Source of the DNA: Anopheles merus
Lineage: Eukaryota > Arthropoda > Insecta > Diptera > Culicidae
Assembly (NCBI RefSeq): GCF_017562075.2
Contig: NC_054082.1
Location: 37,567,942-37,631,941 of the forward strand
DNA length: 64,000 nt
Direction of reading: 5' to 3'
In this document: one piece after another, positions 47,501 to 55,069 of the stretch
Numbering within the stretch: position 1 is the stretch's first letter
Layout of the letters: every line of letters begins with the position of its first letter
Notes under the pieces: model-generated
Told to the model about the DNA's origin: nothing
Database searches by the model: none
What the model saw: only the letters and a program-made list of their open reading frames with translations
Program-made: the position numbers and the translations under genes

Positions 47501-48856
47501 AATGCCTGTCATGGGTTCAAGCCTAGAATGGACCGTCGTCCCCCCGTAGCAAGTATTGACTATTCGTCTTCGTGGTAATGGATTAATTTTCGAAAGTCTG
47601 TATAGGCTGGCATGATCGCATAGGACGTTACGCCAAACAGAAGAAGAAGAATGATATCGACATTTGTGTTTGTATTGTGTCCCATTAATTGTCTAGAGAC
47701 TGATCAATCCGGTAAGAAAATCCCTGATATTCTTCTCTAACAATATGGATATTCTAAATATATTCCATATGAGCTGCAATGTGAATGATAAAGGCCCGCA
47801 GGATACGTTGGTTAGGGCATGTGTAGAAGATGCAGTAGTCATACTCACTGCAGGCAGGCTTTTATGAGCGAAACACAATCCCGACGTTAGGTGGAAGGTT
47901 GCATCGCGGTAGATAGATCAGGTTGAGAAGGATCTGTCGGATATTGGGTACAGACAAAGATGGAAGAAGGCAGCGATGGAACGTAACCATAGCCAACAAA
48001 AGAACGAGGAACGAAGAACATAGTCGACAGGGACTTGAGAATTCTTGATTTAACGGCAAAAGATCGGTGGCAGACAAGGGAGGCGAGCAGCAATCATTGA
48101 TGGATCGAGCTAACTGAGTAGTAAGTTATTCATTCGAGTGGATCTTTTTTTGAGTTCTTTTAGACTCTATAAGAGAGGATACCTTCCAGACCAAGTGCAC
48201 TAAGTGGCCACTTGGTTTGCGTAATGATTGATGAATTGTTTGATGGATTGAATTCATGAATTTGTCCCTGTTATAATAGTGTTGTCACAGTTCTATATCA
48301 TCAAGGGATTGCAGTGTCTGATTAGGAATCGACTCAATGACCATGGGAAAACTTTAATTTTCAAAATATATCAAATTGCATACGTCTAGGCTATTGCTGA
48401 TGCAATGCTAAACATGTGTAGTTATAGAATTATTTGCTTGTGCATTGTAAAACAGCAAACAATGCACACAGAGGACGGAGGAACTCATGAAATGAGGAAC
48501 GAGAAGATTGATTTTAAATTGCGTCTTCCAGGCAACTGCTTCCTGCTTGTGAGTTGTGTGATCTACAATACTACAAGCTAGATTGTTTCGTGTTTCTTAA
48601 ATCCACTGCTTTACATCGAAATGCTCGCGACCAAACCCCCAAAGCCTTTGGCACGGACATTGTTTACCTCTTGGTCTTGTGTTGCGCACAGGTCGGTAAG
48701 CTGGTCGATTTTTTCACGAGCGACACTTAGCTCTCGGGCAGGATTCTCGTCTGTCTCATCCTCGCCGATGATTCCTTCCGCAAAGACTTCCTGCGTAAAG
48801 GAGGTGATGGATCCCTTGACCTTGTTCAGGCTGTCGTTGAGCTTCAACCACGACAT
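5586..48856 (-). CDS. Gmap: GMAP-210 / TRIP11-type golgin (Golgi microtubule-associated protein)
   Basis: Six coding exons, in transcript order: 48856-48668, 39316-39197, 12659-10076, 9996-9793, 6442-6155 and 5938-5586 (TGA). All phases agree, giving 1245 aa. Exon 1 starts MSWLKLNDSLNKVKGSITSF, an amphipathic ALPS-like helix that in GMAP-210 binds highly curved membranes. Exon 2 (IATLRKQIVEFQQLQL) matches the next conserved stretch of the family. Exon 3 encodes about 860 residues of coiled coil with many heptads. Exon 5 carries the GRAB domain, which binds ARF1-family GTPases (EKTLVKNLVIGYAVAPN, about residues 1058-1103). The C-terminus has FVKFLEKES and a final LKDIL as in the vertebrate protein. 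The protein tethers vesicles at the cis-Golgi. Introns 1 and 2 are 9351 and 26537 bp. Intron 4 (3350 bp) hosts three microRNAs. The vertebrate protein is longer (about 1980 aa), mostly in the coiled coil. Confidence 0.93.
6800..6935 (-). ncRNA. mir-12: microRNA precursor miR-12
   Basis: The minus strand of 6922-6900 reads TGAGTATTACATCAGGTACT and onward, identical to the conserved insect miR-12 5p. The 3p arm at about 6834-6814 (CAGTACTTGTGTTATACTC) pairs with it. The arms are about 65 nt apart, a longer loop than in Drosophila. The hairpin lies in Gmap intron 4 on the host strand, so it can be processed from the host transcript. Confidence 0.95.
7222..7386. repeat. Three AT-rich tandem copies, about 55-bp period
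   Basis: Three degenerate copies start at about 7222, 7277 and 7331. Each begins CAAAAAGTAAAAA and continues with CACA(G/A)AAAG, an AAAC/AAGACAT segment and TTTGCAAAT-like text. They lie in Gmap intron 4 between miR-12 and the miR-1889-like hairpin. Confidence 0.8.
7578..7685 (-). ncRNA. mir-1889: microRNA precursor, miR-1889 / miR-304 relative
   Basis: The minus-strand 5p arm at about 7680-7660 reads CAATCTCAAATTGTAATAGT. It shares the AATCTCAA seed with Drosophila miR-304 and mosquito miR-1889. The 3p arm at 7603-7582 (CACATTACAGATTGGGAT) pairs with it and resembles miR-1889-3p. It sits between miR-283 and miR-12, the position of miR-304 in Drosophila. The first base is C where I recall T in the reference, so the exact mature end is uncertain. 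Confidence 0.85.
8696..8711. repeat. Homopolymer G16
   Basis: Sixteen consecutive Gs in Gmap intron 4. This is a likely site of length variation or sequencing error. Confidence 0.9.
8832..8906 (-). ncRNA. mir-283: microRNA precursor miR-283
   Basis: The minus-strand 5p arm at about 8902-8880 reads TAAATATCAGCTGGTAATTC, the conserved insect miR-283. The 3p arm at about 8855-8837 contains TTTCAGCTGATATCC and pairs along its whole length. The stem extends outward (CGAAAGG with CTTTTCCG). It is the first microRNA of the cluster in transcription order, in Gmap intron 4. Confidence 0.94.
12660..16257. other. Gmap intron 2, 3'-most part
   Basis: Unique sequence with a GC-richer block at about 13090-13780, CA/TC-rich microsatellites near 13840-13960 and a (GCA)n run at about 14873-14895. 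The 11 codons immediately before the exon 3 acceptor (12692-12660) are open and begin with ATG in frame with exon 3. No gene is supported. Overlapping open frames on both strands at 13100-13550 have no recognisable product. Confidence 0.5.
16266..17090. mobile_element. hAT-type foldback element with GC-rich minisatellite arms, 825 bp
   Basis: The ends are inverted: TAGTGATGGGC on the left and GCCCATCACTA on the right. The 8-bp sequence GTTGTGGC flanks it at 16258-16265 and 17091-17098, a perfect hAT-size target duplication. Just inside each end is an array of a roughly 15-30 bp unit built from GGAGCCGGCTCCG and CACCAACGGCTCC (left about 16286-16490; right about 16730-17080). The right array is the reverse complement of the left, so the arms can fold into a long hairpin. 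The central 230 bp are AT-rich and unique. No transposase is present. Confidence 0.9.
17338..17363. repeat. (CA)13 microsatellite
   Basis: Thirteen CA units in Gmap intron 2. Confidence 0.95.
17364..20629. other. Gmap intron 2, unique sequence
   Basis: GC-richer blocks at about 17810-18110 and 18900-19720 alternate with AT-rich sequence. Short open frames here overlap on both strands and lack recognisable domains, so no gene is called. The GC-rich blocks could hold intronic enhancers, but nothing in the sequence proves it. Confidence 0.45.
20639..20877 (+). mobile_element. tRNA-related SINE (SINE200-like) with TSD
   Basis: A pol III-type head with a B box (GGGTTCAAGTCCC), a body containing CACTGAAAGCCAAG and GGGTACAGGCAGGCCTTGACC, and a (GAA)n tail. 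This matches the Anopheles SINE200 pattern as I recall it. TAGAAAGTT is duplicated at 20630-20638 and 20878-20886. Confidence 0.88.
21532..21871. mobile_element. 340-bp palindromic (foldback) MITE flanked by TA
   Basis: Two inverted arms of about 159 bp (21532-21690 and 21713-21871) are roughly 93% identical, with a spacer of about 22 bp. The ends are CAGGGTTTCTCAAGCCAGC and, reverse-complemented, CAGGGGTTTTCAAGCCAGC. TA lies on both sides (21530-21531, 21872-21873), as in Tc1/mariner-type insertions. It has no coding capacity. The open frames seen in it are by-products of the palindrome. Confidence 0.88.
21874..39196. other. Gmap intron 2, 5'-most 17 kb
   Basis: GC-richer unique blocks (about 22040-22880, 24180-26820, 29690-30680, 35390-36430 and 38050-38980) alternate with AT-rich, repeat-like stretches (about 26880-28600, 33000-35300 and 36530-37980). 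An AGC run lies at about 22192-22222 and a GA run at about 26570-26582. No open frame has a recognisable product. A basic 79-codon frame at 31029-31268 on the minus strand is the only mildly suggestive one. I see no tRNA or known microRNA sequence. Confidence 0.45.
27590..27660 (+). mobile_element. Diverged SINE fragment (B-box region)
   Basis: A stretch with CCAACATGCCTACCATGGG, TTCAAAGCTCGCATTTACCG and CATACGT resembles the B-box part of the SINE200-like element at 20639, but has many differences. No head, tail or TSD can be set. Confidence 0.45.
39317..40830. other. Gmap intron 1, 3'-most part
   Basis: A GC-rich unique block at about 39560-40490 followed by AT-rich sequence. Overlapping open frames on both strands at 39770-40498 have biased, non-protein-like composition. 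No gene is called. Confidence 0.45.
40841..40957 (-). mobile_element. Short tRNA-related SINE, reverse orientation, with TSD
   Basis: Read on the minus strand it starts GCGGGGCGGCCCCGTGGTAT, continues AGTCGTCAACTCGAACGTGG and GGGCGTTACGCC, and ends in (GAA)n. GGATAATCTT is repeated at 40831-40840 and 40958-40967. The B-box half of the full SINE is missing or replaced. Confidence 0.85.
41225..41640 (+). pseudogene. Decayed C-terminal tail of a non-LTR retrotransposon reverse transcriptase (RTE-like)
   Basis: One frame reads across the whole segment with two stops: a TAA near 41350, and a TGA near 41444 where the family has Trp in LRWAGHV. Recognisable pieces are TLSKSDETLLAAFERKMLRR, YKMYGDLTVVQRIKRARLR, AGHVV, and RRRGSPKLRWQDGVE. 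Such C-terminal text is typical of RTE-like non-LTR elements. Only the 3' part is present, consistent with 5' truncation, and it is no longer functional. Confidence 0.82.
42844..42874 (+). repeat. Duplicated copies of the bZIP gene's start-codon region
   Basis: ATGGCCTCTAAC occurs at 42844 and ATGGCCTCTAA at 42864. The same word starts the bZIP coding sequence at 43468. The upstream context CAAGTA(T/G)CA is also shared between 42844 and 43468. The first copy opens a 24-codon frame starting MASNEF, compared with MASNKY in the gene. Confidence 0.6.
43157..43290 (+). promoter_or_regulatory. Cluster of five VBRGGTA (early zygotic) motifs upstream of the bZIP gene
   Basis: Matches: GCAGGTA 43157-43163 (contains the Zelda-like CAGGTA core), ACGGGTA 43168-43174, ACGGGTA on the minus strand at 43211-43205, ATGGGTA 43261-43267 and ATGGGTA 43284-43290. 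By base-composition-free expectation, 134 bp should hold about 0.3 on both strands. VBRGGTA is the motif reported for early zygotic genes of Aedes aegypti. An arthropod-type initiator TCAGT lies at 43357-43361, about 110 nt before the ATG. Confidence 0.65.
43468..44175 (+). CDS. Intronless bZIP transcription factor nested in Gmap intron 1
   Basis: A single-exon 235-aa protein on the strand opposite its host gene. The first in-frame ATG is at 43468. The frame is open upstream of it but has no ATG. Residues about 155-185 form a basic region, RRQNTEAARVSRAKAKM, with the exact bZIP signature N-x2-A-A-x2-S-R (N166 invariant). A zipper follows with heptad positions Met, Leu, Ile, Gln, so it is short and weak and probably needs a partner. 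The N-terminal half is Ser/Asn/Gln-rich with conserved-looking leucine-rich pieces (DIEQLLKAALGC). Absence of introns, small size and the upstream VBRGGTA cluster suggest early embryonic zygotic expression. It may belong with rapidly evolving early-zygotic bZIP genes such as Drosophila sisterless A. I do not recognise a specific orthologue. Confidence 0.85.
   Translation: MASNKYQSLERTSTSDPNIDDMVSKLYTGLSALQQQSKNFQKRDIEQLLKAALGCADSTQKYTPSSDTSSFLHSDESNNSSRLLIASESDHNDTQSNHSEQSESTLNNSRGDTIMKKLHPSHPLSRWHSLVAANNEEIPIVYHKNMARQFPIKDRTPEQMEKRRQNTEAARVSRAKAKMAEIMMEKEASVLNTANTSIKQMIASQLAYANELCKLLDMPMVELNTFKRVGEDIAE
44658..44860. mobile_element. hAT-like MITE, 203 bp, TSD not clear
   Basis: The ends are CAGATGTGTCAAACTC on the left and, reverse-complemented, CAGATATGTCAAATTG on the right. 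Subterminal GCGGGCC and GACCCGCGGGC are typical of hAT MITEs. The flanking 8 bp (GTGTAGGT and ATTAAACC) do not match, so the duplication has decayed or an end is misplaced. Confidence 0.75.
44861..47441. other. Gmap intron 1, middle part
   Basis: GC-rich unique blocks at about 45160-45900 and 46270-47260, separated by AT-rich sequence. No supported gene or RNA. Open frames overlap on both strands. Confidence 0.45.
47452..47651 (+). mobile_element. tRNA-related SINE with (GAA)n tail
   Basis: The head (GGGGCGGTCCCATCGTACTC, then GTCAACTCGAACGACTC) and B box (CATGGGTTCAAGCCTAG) are followed by a body containing CGAAAGTCTGTATAGGC and GACGTTACGCC and an AGAAGAAGAA tail. The body resembles the SINE at 40841. 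A 9-of-10 direct repeat, TGATATGGAC/TGATATCGAC, lies at 47442-47451 and 47652-47661. Confidence 0.82.
47797..48010 (+). pseudogene. Relic of a non-LTR reverse transcriptase C-terminus
   Basis: Conceptual pieces are RRIRWLGHV at 47797, then, in another frame, NPDVRWKVASR, IDQVEKDLSDIGYRQRWKKA and AMERN. They match the C-terminal pattern of RTE-like elements but are broken by stops and frameshifts. It lies 145 bp after the SINE at 47452. Confidence 0.65.
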
Positions 48857-49640
48857 TCCGGTGGCTAGTAATGTTTTGTTCTTTCTCTGCGGTCACTACG
48901 AAACAAACACGTAAGCACAGTACGGGACAAATGCCGGCAGGCAGGATGGATTTGCATTACCGTTGTAACCGTATCGCGCACACTTATTGGCCAAACGCGT
49001 TCATCACACACACGGTACACAGTTTTGTTTGCACTTTGCACGATCCGTCTTTCTTTATTTTGAAGATTTGCACGAAAATTGCATGAAATTCAAACCTCCA
49101 CGAAATCCAAAACAAAAACATTACACGCGATGACAGTTATGCGTTTCGCTCGGTTTTGACAGATTTGACAGTTGGCGCTGGTTGAGCAGCACTGAGCTAC
49201 ACTGTTAATAATGTTAAATAAATATTTGTCTCGAAACATTGGAAAATTCAAAGTTAGGTTTTTGTAAAATTAAATCAAAAATAATGTTCAATTCATGCTC
49301 CACTTTTCAAATTCTTCCTTCACTATGAAATGCTCGTTCGCCAATAGGATGTATTTGTGTCGTGAACTGTAATTAACCGTATCGTTCGTTTACTAAAATG
49401 TTCCTTTTTGAAAGCATTGTATGAACATATATTTAATTTAATTTTAATTATTCACATTATTTATGGTCATAAAAAGAAACTCAGTATTAAGCATTTGCTA
49501 AATGTTGAATCCGTAGTAATCCACCTGTTGCAAGTTTCCGGTAACTATGGTGCCAGAAGCATAAACAACGGTAAACATGACGACGACCGTTGTTTTGTGC
49601 AAACGCTTTTTTCTCCACCATCTATGACGCCCGGACAAAG
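48857..49640. promoter_or_regulatory. Head-to-head promoter region of Gmap and ARL2BP
   Basis: 784 bp separate the Gmap start codon (48856, -) from the ARL2BP start (49641, +). It must hold both 5' UTRs and promoters. No other gene is visible. Confidence 0.6.
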
Positions 49641-50143
49641 ATGAATTTTGAAGAAAACATAATTAAAAGACAAAATTCTAGCGAATACTTCGACACTGTG
49701 ATCGGCCACATCGAGGACATAGTAATCGGCGAAGAGTTTCAGGTGAGGAGAGGTGAATCTACGTGAAATAGGTTCCCTTATTTACCCTACGCTTTTACCA
49801 CCAGCGGATGGTCAATCAGTTCATGGAGTGCTACTACTACGAGTTTGAACCGGGGGAAGAGAACAAAATCATCTACACGGAGATCTACCAAAAGTATACG
49901 AACATGATCGAGGCGCACATCGTCGAACATCTGAACCGGAAGATGAGCTGCTTCGATATGGATCTGTTTGCGATGGAGCTGGAGAACAAAAAGACGCAGC
50001 TCGACGGGGAGATCTTCGAGCTGCTGTACACGCTGACCGACTTTCTCGCCTTCAAGGATATGGTGCTGGATTACAAGGCGTTCAAGGAAGGCGCATACGA
50101 CGATCTGAGCAAGGGTATCAGCGTGACGGGTCTGCAGAAATAG
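49641..50143 (+). CDS. ARL2BP: ADP-ribosylation factor-like 2-binding protein (BART)
   Basis: Two exons, 49641-49742 and 49805-50143 (TAG), phase 0, giving 146 aa. The protein binds GTP-loaded ARL2/ARL3 GTPases and acts in cytoplasm, mitochondria and at cilia or centrosomes. The BART domain fills most of the length, from FDTVIGHIEDIVIGEEFQ through FMECYYYEFE and KYTNMIEAHIVEHL. The human protein is 163 aa, so only the tail is shorter. The gene converges with Nup93 (176 bp between stop codons). Confidence 0.92.
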
Positions 50144-50319
50144 TACCACCGGCACGGGTTAAGCGTCGTAGTAGGTTTGCCGATTTCTCACGCATCAGAA
50201 GGTTGTTACGAGTCACTTTATCCAACAGGTTTACGCATTTATTTTCGATTTGCATTGTAAGTGTACGAAGAACACGTTTAGCTTAAAAGATAGAAGGGTT
50301 TTAGGCAGTGGGGGCGCCC

Positions 50320-53088
50320 TCAGTGCATGAGGATTTCCGTTTGAATGAGCCTACTGTTGGTATCGCCGGGCATACGGTACGGCACCATCGCGGCCATGTT
50401 GGTCAGGGCCTTTGCTTGCTCGCGCAGATAGCTTAGTTGCTGTGTGTGTATGTGTATGTATTTGTGTTAAAGACAGAACAGAAAATAATCATTATTAACA
50501 CATGTTGCGGTAATATGCTTTTAAAATACACTTGGTTACTTACGTTCTTTTTGCCAAGATCGTCGAATTTGGCCACATCCTTGCCCTTCATCGTCTTGTA
50601 CTTCGTGTAGGCAATGTCCATCGTAGCGAGCAGCAGGTCGGGAATGACTTTACACACTTCACCGGACAAACGCTTAAAGTTGTTCACCGCCACGTCCAGA
50701 TCGGACATGCGCAGTGGAACCAGCTTGATGCGTTCGAGAATGTCCATCGCGGATTGATGGTTTTTGCCGTGGTAGTAATCGAAGAACGCAGCCAACTCCT
50801 TCAGCAGATTGAACGTGGACCACGTCTGCGAGTCGCAGTTTTTCTCTGCCCCGGTGTACCGTTCGGTGAACTCGTGTGCCATCCGTTGAACGCGCTCCCG
50901 CAGCGAACCTTCCTTGTTGGCGTGATGCACCACCTGGGACAGCAGTATGGAGGTATAGCGCAGGGCCTGCTCCTGCTGAGAGGCTAGATCAAACATCTTG
51001 ATCGCATCCTCAAACATGCCCTTCTTCACGAACTTCTCCGCAACCATTTCGCACACGGTGCGCGCGTCGATGTGCACCGTCTCGAACTGGTCGATCAAGC
51101 CACGCGAACGCATGCCGTCGCGCTGCATGCGGCCAAACAGCAGATCAAAGTCCCGGCACTCGATGGCAAGATCGGCCACACTGACCAGGAACAGATTGCG
51201 CCCCTCGCTGTCCTTCAGATTGCGCAAAAAGTAGAAATAGTGCAACGCTTCCGGTGGGTCGGTGATTTCAAACTTTTTCACGTACAGCATTATCAGACGG
51301 GCAATGTTTAACCGACGCATCGGGTGTGGATCCTCAAAGTCAACCGACAGCAGCGGTTCCTGCAGATTGCGCGGTCCACCGATCATGTGCAGCTCGTTGA
51401 GCGCCAGCCCGATGTGGACGGCGTGCACCCGGTACTTCTCGAAGCGGGACAAAAACTCGATGCCGGCCTCGTACTGCCCAGTGAGCGCCAGCAGCTGAAA
51501 GTACAGATGGGGCTGCTCGTTCGCGTTGTAGTGCTTCTCGCCGTACTGTTCCAGGATCATGCTCTGCAGCCCGGAGCAGGTCAGATGCTCGGCACTGTCA
51601 TCGCCGTCGGTTCGGATCAGCGACAGCTGGATCCACAGAAAGTCGTCCGTCGTTTTGGCAATGTCCGCGTGCGGTTCCTGGATGTCGCAGCAGCCCACGA
51701 TGCAGTACACGGCCCTTTTGTACGGGTCGGTCGCATTGCGTATTTGCCGCTTGTACTGCATGCGTATCTGCAGCTCCAGGCGGGGATTGGTTTTCTGCTC
51801 CGGATTGTGACACTTTTCCTCCAGCACGGCAATCAAATCCTCGTGCCCTTGTCCCGCCATCTGCATGCACTTCAGCGCGGAAGCGATGTCTCCGCAGCGC
51901 AGACAGTAGTACACCATCGGCCACAGCGGCTTGCCATCCACCTGCCCGTCCTGCAGACCGATAAAGGACGAGTTGAGGCCGTGGGTGGCCAACTTCAGCC
52001 CAACGAACGAGCCGACCAAATTGAGCACACTCGGTATGCCACCACGGCGTGCTTCACGCAGATGCTCCGAGATGACGGTTTGCATGAAAATCTTGTAGCG
52101 ATTCTCGAGGTAGCGTTTCGCTTGGTTGATGAACAGATGCTGCGAGCAACGCACTTTCATCGGATCCTGGCTGCGAGGGATGGGCGTTACGTTCGTCATG
52201 TACTTCATCACCTCCCATACATCGTTCACACGCTACAAGTTGAAGAAGAAATTCAATTATCCGCTGCTGGGGGGGGGGGGGGGGGGGCTTATCGAAGCAG
52301 GTAGGATGGAGTTGCACTCACCGAATCATTGAAACTTTCCGCCACCTGGGCAAAGCGTTGTATTAGCGACGGACGCATGGCCCCCTCACACACCAGCTTG
52401 TTGTACTCGTGCACTTCTCGGGCGTACGCCATCTCCTGGCTGTTCAGTGAAGATCGGCCACCGAACGTGGTTTCGTTCAGGATGGTCTGCTCCGGTCCCT
52501 TGCGGATGTCAATCCAGCTCTGCGATGGACCGATCAACGCATTCATTAGCTTGACCTTTTCCTGCTTCCAGTCGTTCATCATGTGGTCCCATTTCTGCGT
52601 TTCAGCGGACAGGTAGGACTGAAATGCGAACAGCACGTTAGCGTTTCTAGACAATCCGAACTCACGTTTCACGGGTACCTACATTCTTGTGCACCTCCTC
52701 AATCACAGCGAGGATAGCATTTTCCTTCTCGTTGCGTAGGAAATTCTGTACGTCCGTCGTAGCGATGGGATCCAGCGGCTCGAAGGTTTTGCGCGAACTG
52801 AGCGTTTCCAGCTTTTGCGATATTTTTGGCAAATCAATCCCATTCGATCCTAGCAGGATGTGGCTGTTGGAAGGATTGGTATAGGTCGTTAGAAGCAAAC
52901 ACCAATGGCAACATTCCCACTACTTACGCCTGCATGTCCTGAGCGCCCGTTTGCGTTACGCGCGAGTGCAGTTCCTGCGTTGCTTGCAGCACCTGCGGCA
53001 AGGTGCGCTCGACGCGCGGCAAATCATCGGAAACTTGCGTTTCATGGGTCAGCTTTTGGGCTTGCTGCAACAGTGCGTTAAAATCCAT
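50320..53088 (-). CDS. Nup93: Nuclear pore complex protein Nup93
   Basis: Five exons in transcript order: 53088-52928, 52863-52683, 52618-52322, 52232-50544 and 50439-50320 (TGA), giving 815 aa with consistent phases (human about 819). Nup93 is the linker scaffold of the inner ring of the nuclear pore and anchors Nup62 and Nup205/188. The N-terminal coiled coil (MDFNALLQQAQKLTHETQV) is followed by the Nic96 alpha-solenoid. Family-typical segments are TFEPLDPIATTDVQNFLRNE, GRSSLNSQEMAYAREVHEY, YYCLRCGDIASALKCM, TDPYKRAVYCIVGCCD and the C-terminal MVPYRMPGDTNSRLIQTE. AATAAA on the minus strand at 50243-50238 fits its polyadenylation site. Intron 3 contains a G19 tract (52269-52287). Confidence 0.97.
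52269..52287. repeat. Homopolymer G19 in a Nup93 intron
   Basis: Nineteen consecutive Gs (C-tract in the transcript) within the 89-bp third intron of Nup93, 34-52 bp before the next donor in plus coordinates. Length may vary between alleles. Confidence 0.9.
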
Positions 53089-53563
53089 CTTCGATCGTTC
53101 CGCTGCGCTGCTGGGATGGGTATGAAAAACAAACTTTCCGTGCTTCCGCTTACCAATTCACCATAACCTCCAAATCCGGCACAAACATTCGACCGCAAGC
53201 TGTATGGGAATGTAAACAAATAATCGGTGAGTAACCACATCGTTTTCGAGGAGAGCACCTTCAAATGCGGTAGTACAACACTTACCGTGCAGTTTTGGTA
53301 CGTTAAAATCAGTATTTTTAACAGTTTCAGCTCATTTGGCCTCAACGTTTAGGCGGTTTTATTTTCTATGCGGTCCGCTTCGGCTCGCAACAAAAGTGAC
53401 GTTTGATGTGCGTCAAAATGCCCAAACGTCAAAGTTCTGATGTCAAACGAAAACACAAGTTAAAAAAAAACACACTCGCCGAACTCCAACCAAAGGAACG
53501 GAGAAACGCAGGAGTTGAGCACAGTTCATTTTCTATTATCGTAGTTTTGCAAGTATACCAATA
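53089..53563. promoter_or_regulatory. Bidirectional promoter between Nup93 and the cap methyltransferase
   Basis: 475 bp separate two divergent start codons. The sequence is unique with no other features seen. Confidence 0.65.
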
Positions 53564-54793
53564 ATGTCGGACTCGGAAGAAAGCAGTACCGCCCCGACGC
53601 AGACCACAGATACGGAGGAACAAACGCAGCAGGAAGGGGGCGAAAATGGAGAAAAGAAACATAGTGCGATCGTGGCGTCACATTACAACAAGCTGGAGGA
53701 TCGTGGACTGGTCGCTCGGAAAAAGTCGAACATCTACTTTATGCGCAACTTCAACAACTGGATCAAAAGTGTGGTCATAGACAAGTACACCACGCTGGTG
53801 AAGGGCAGGACACCGCTCGGCTCACCGTTCCGGGTGCTGGATATGTGCTGCGGGAAGGGCGGCGATCTGATCAAATGGGCTAACGCGAACGTGACGCACC
53901 TGATCTGCACGGACATTGCGCAGGTCAGCCTGGAGCAGTGCGAGAATCGCTTCAACACAATGGACCAATGGTCGCGGGACAGTCAGCGCCGGCCGAAGGT
54001 GGAGTTTTTCGCGGCCGATGCGACCCTGCAGCAGCTCCGCACCAAGTACCGCGATCCCTCGATCAAGCTGCACCTGGTGAGCTGCCAGTTTGCGTTCCAC
54101 TACTCGTTCGAGTCGTTCAAACAGGCGGACTGTATGTTTAAGAACGCGGCCGAATGCCTGGAGGAGGGCTTCTACTTCATCGGCACGATGCCGGACGCGA
54201 ACGAAATCATGAAGCGGCAGCGAAGGGCCATGTCGGACACATTCGGCAACGATATCTACCGCATCCAGTTCCTGTGCGATACGGGCAATCCGCCGCTGTT
54301 CGGGGCCAAGTACAACTTTCAGCTCGATGAGGTGGTGGACTGTCCCGAGTTTCTGGTCCACTTTCCCACGTTCGAAAAGCTGGCGCTGAAGCACGGTTTG
54401 CGGCTGGTGGAGCGGAAACGGTTCGAGGAAGTGTTTGACGAAAACAGCAGCCGGAAGCAGGGACTGCTGGAGAAGATGCAGGCGCTTGAAATGTACCCAC
54501 CACCGTACGGCCGGTTCAACGAGGACGACCAGCGGAAAGAGCCGGAACAGTATCAGCATGCGGAGGAGTACGGCCGGCAGATGTCCAACCGACATCAGTT
54601 CCGCGTGGGGACGCTTTCGCAGAAAGAGTGGGAAGCAGCAAGTAAGTGTTGGAACGTTGGTGCCCACCCCGAACGGAGTGCATTTGCTAATCGCGCATCC
54701 TTCTGTTGTCTTTTTGCAGCACTTTATCTGTTTTTTGCATTTCAAAAAATGAAGACCAGTTACGACGCGAACGGTATGCCGGTCTATTCCTGA
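53564..54793 (+). CDS. RNMT: mRNA cap guanine-N7 methyltransferase (RNMT)
   Basis: Two exons, 53564-54641 and 54720-54793 (TGA), giving 383 aa. It transfers methyl from S-adenosylmethionine to the cap guanine N7 in the nucleus. An acidic, Gln/Glu-rich N-terminal tail of about 35 residues is followed by the catalytic domain. This has the SAM-binding loop VLDMCCGKGGDLIKW, the acidic post-I strand ICTDIAQVS, and QFAFHYSFES, which fits the cap pocket. The C-terminus GTLSQKEWEA|TLYLFFAFQK matches the family only when the 78-bp intron is removed. The intron length is a multiple of three and contains no stop, so retention would insert 26 residues. AATAAA lies at 54844-54849. Confidence 0.96.
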   Translation: MSDSEESSTAPTQTTDTEEQTQQEGGENGEKKHSAIVASHYNKLEDRGLVARKKSNIYFMRNFNNWIKSVVIDKYTTLVKGRTPLGSPFRVLDMCCGKGGDLIKWANANVTHLICTDIAQVSLEQCENRFNTMDQWSRDSQRRPKVEFFAADATLQQLRTKYRDPSIKLHLVSCQFAFHYSFESFKQADCMFKNAAECLEEGFYFIGTMPDANEIMKRQRRAMSDTFGNDIYRIQFLCDTGNPPLFGAKYNFQLDEVVDCPEFLVHFPTFEKLALKHGLRLVERKRFEEVFDENSSRKQGLLEKMQALEMYPPPYGRFNEDDQRKEPEQYQHAEEYGRQMSNRHQFRVGTLSQKEWEAASKCWNVGAHPERSAFANRASFCCLFAALYLFFAFQKMKTSYDANGMPVYS

Positions 54794-55069
54794 GTACGCC
54801 AAAATGGGTGGTGCTAGATTCTAAAACAAATATACATTTGGTAAATAAAACGATATTTAAGTATCGGAGCATGTTGCAATTGGAAAACGGTACTGGTTCG
54901 GTTCAATTTGGCGAATTTCTTTCTGGGAGAATCGAGGAGCGCACGTGCATTAATCCGTTAAACCTGTTATATTGTGCTCATTGGTACCCTTTGTGAACAT
55001 TTTAGTAATGATTAAGTTAAGCCGATCGTGCACCTGTTGCTTCGTAACTGGGCTCGCTGTGGAGAGGCG

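Noticed and set aside
51324..52304. 326-codon plus-strand frame over Nup93
   Set aside because: Shadow of the large Nup93 exon. It runs into the intron G-tract and has no recognisable domain.
53822..54802. 326-codon minus-strand frame over the cap methyltransferase
   Set aside because: Antisense shadow of a verified coding exon, with no domain.
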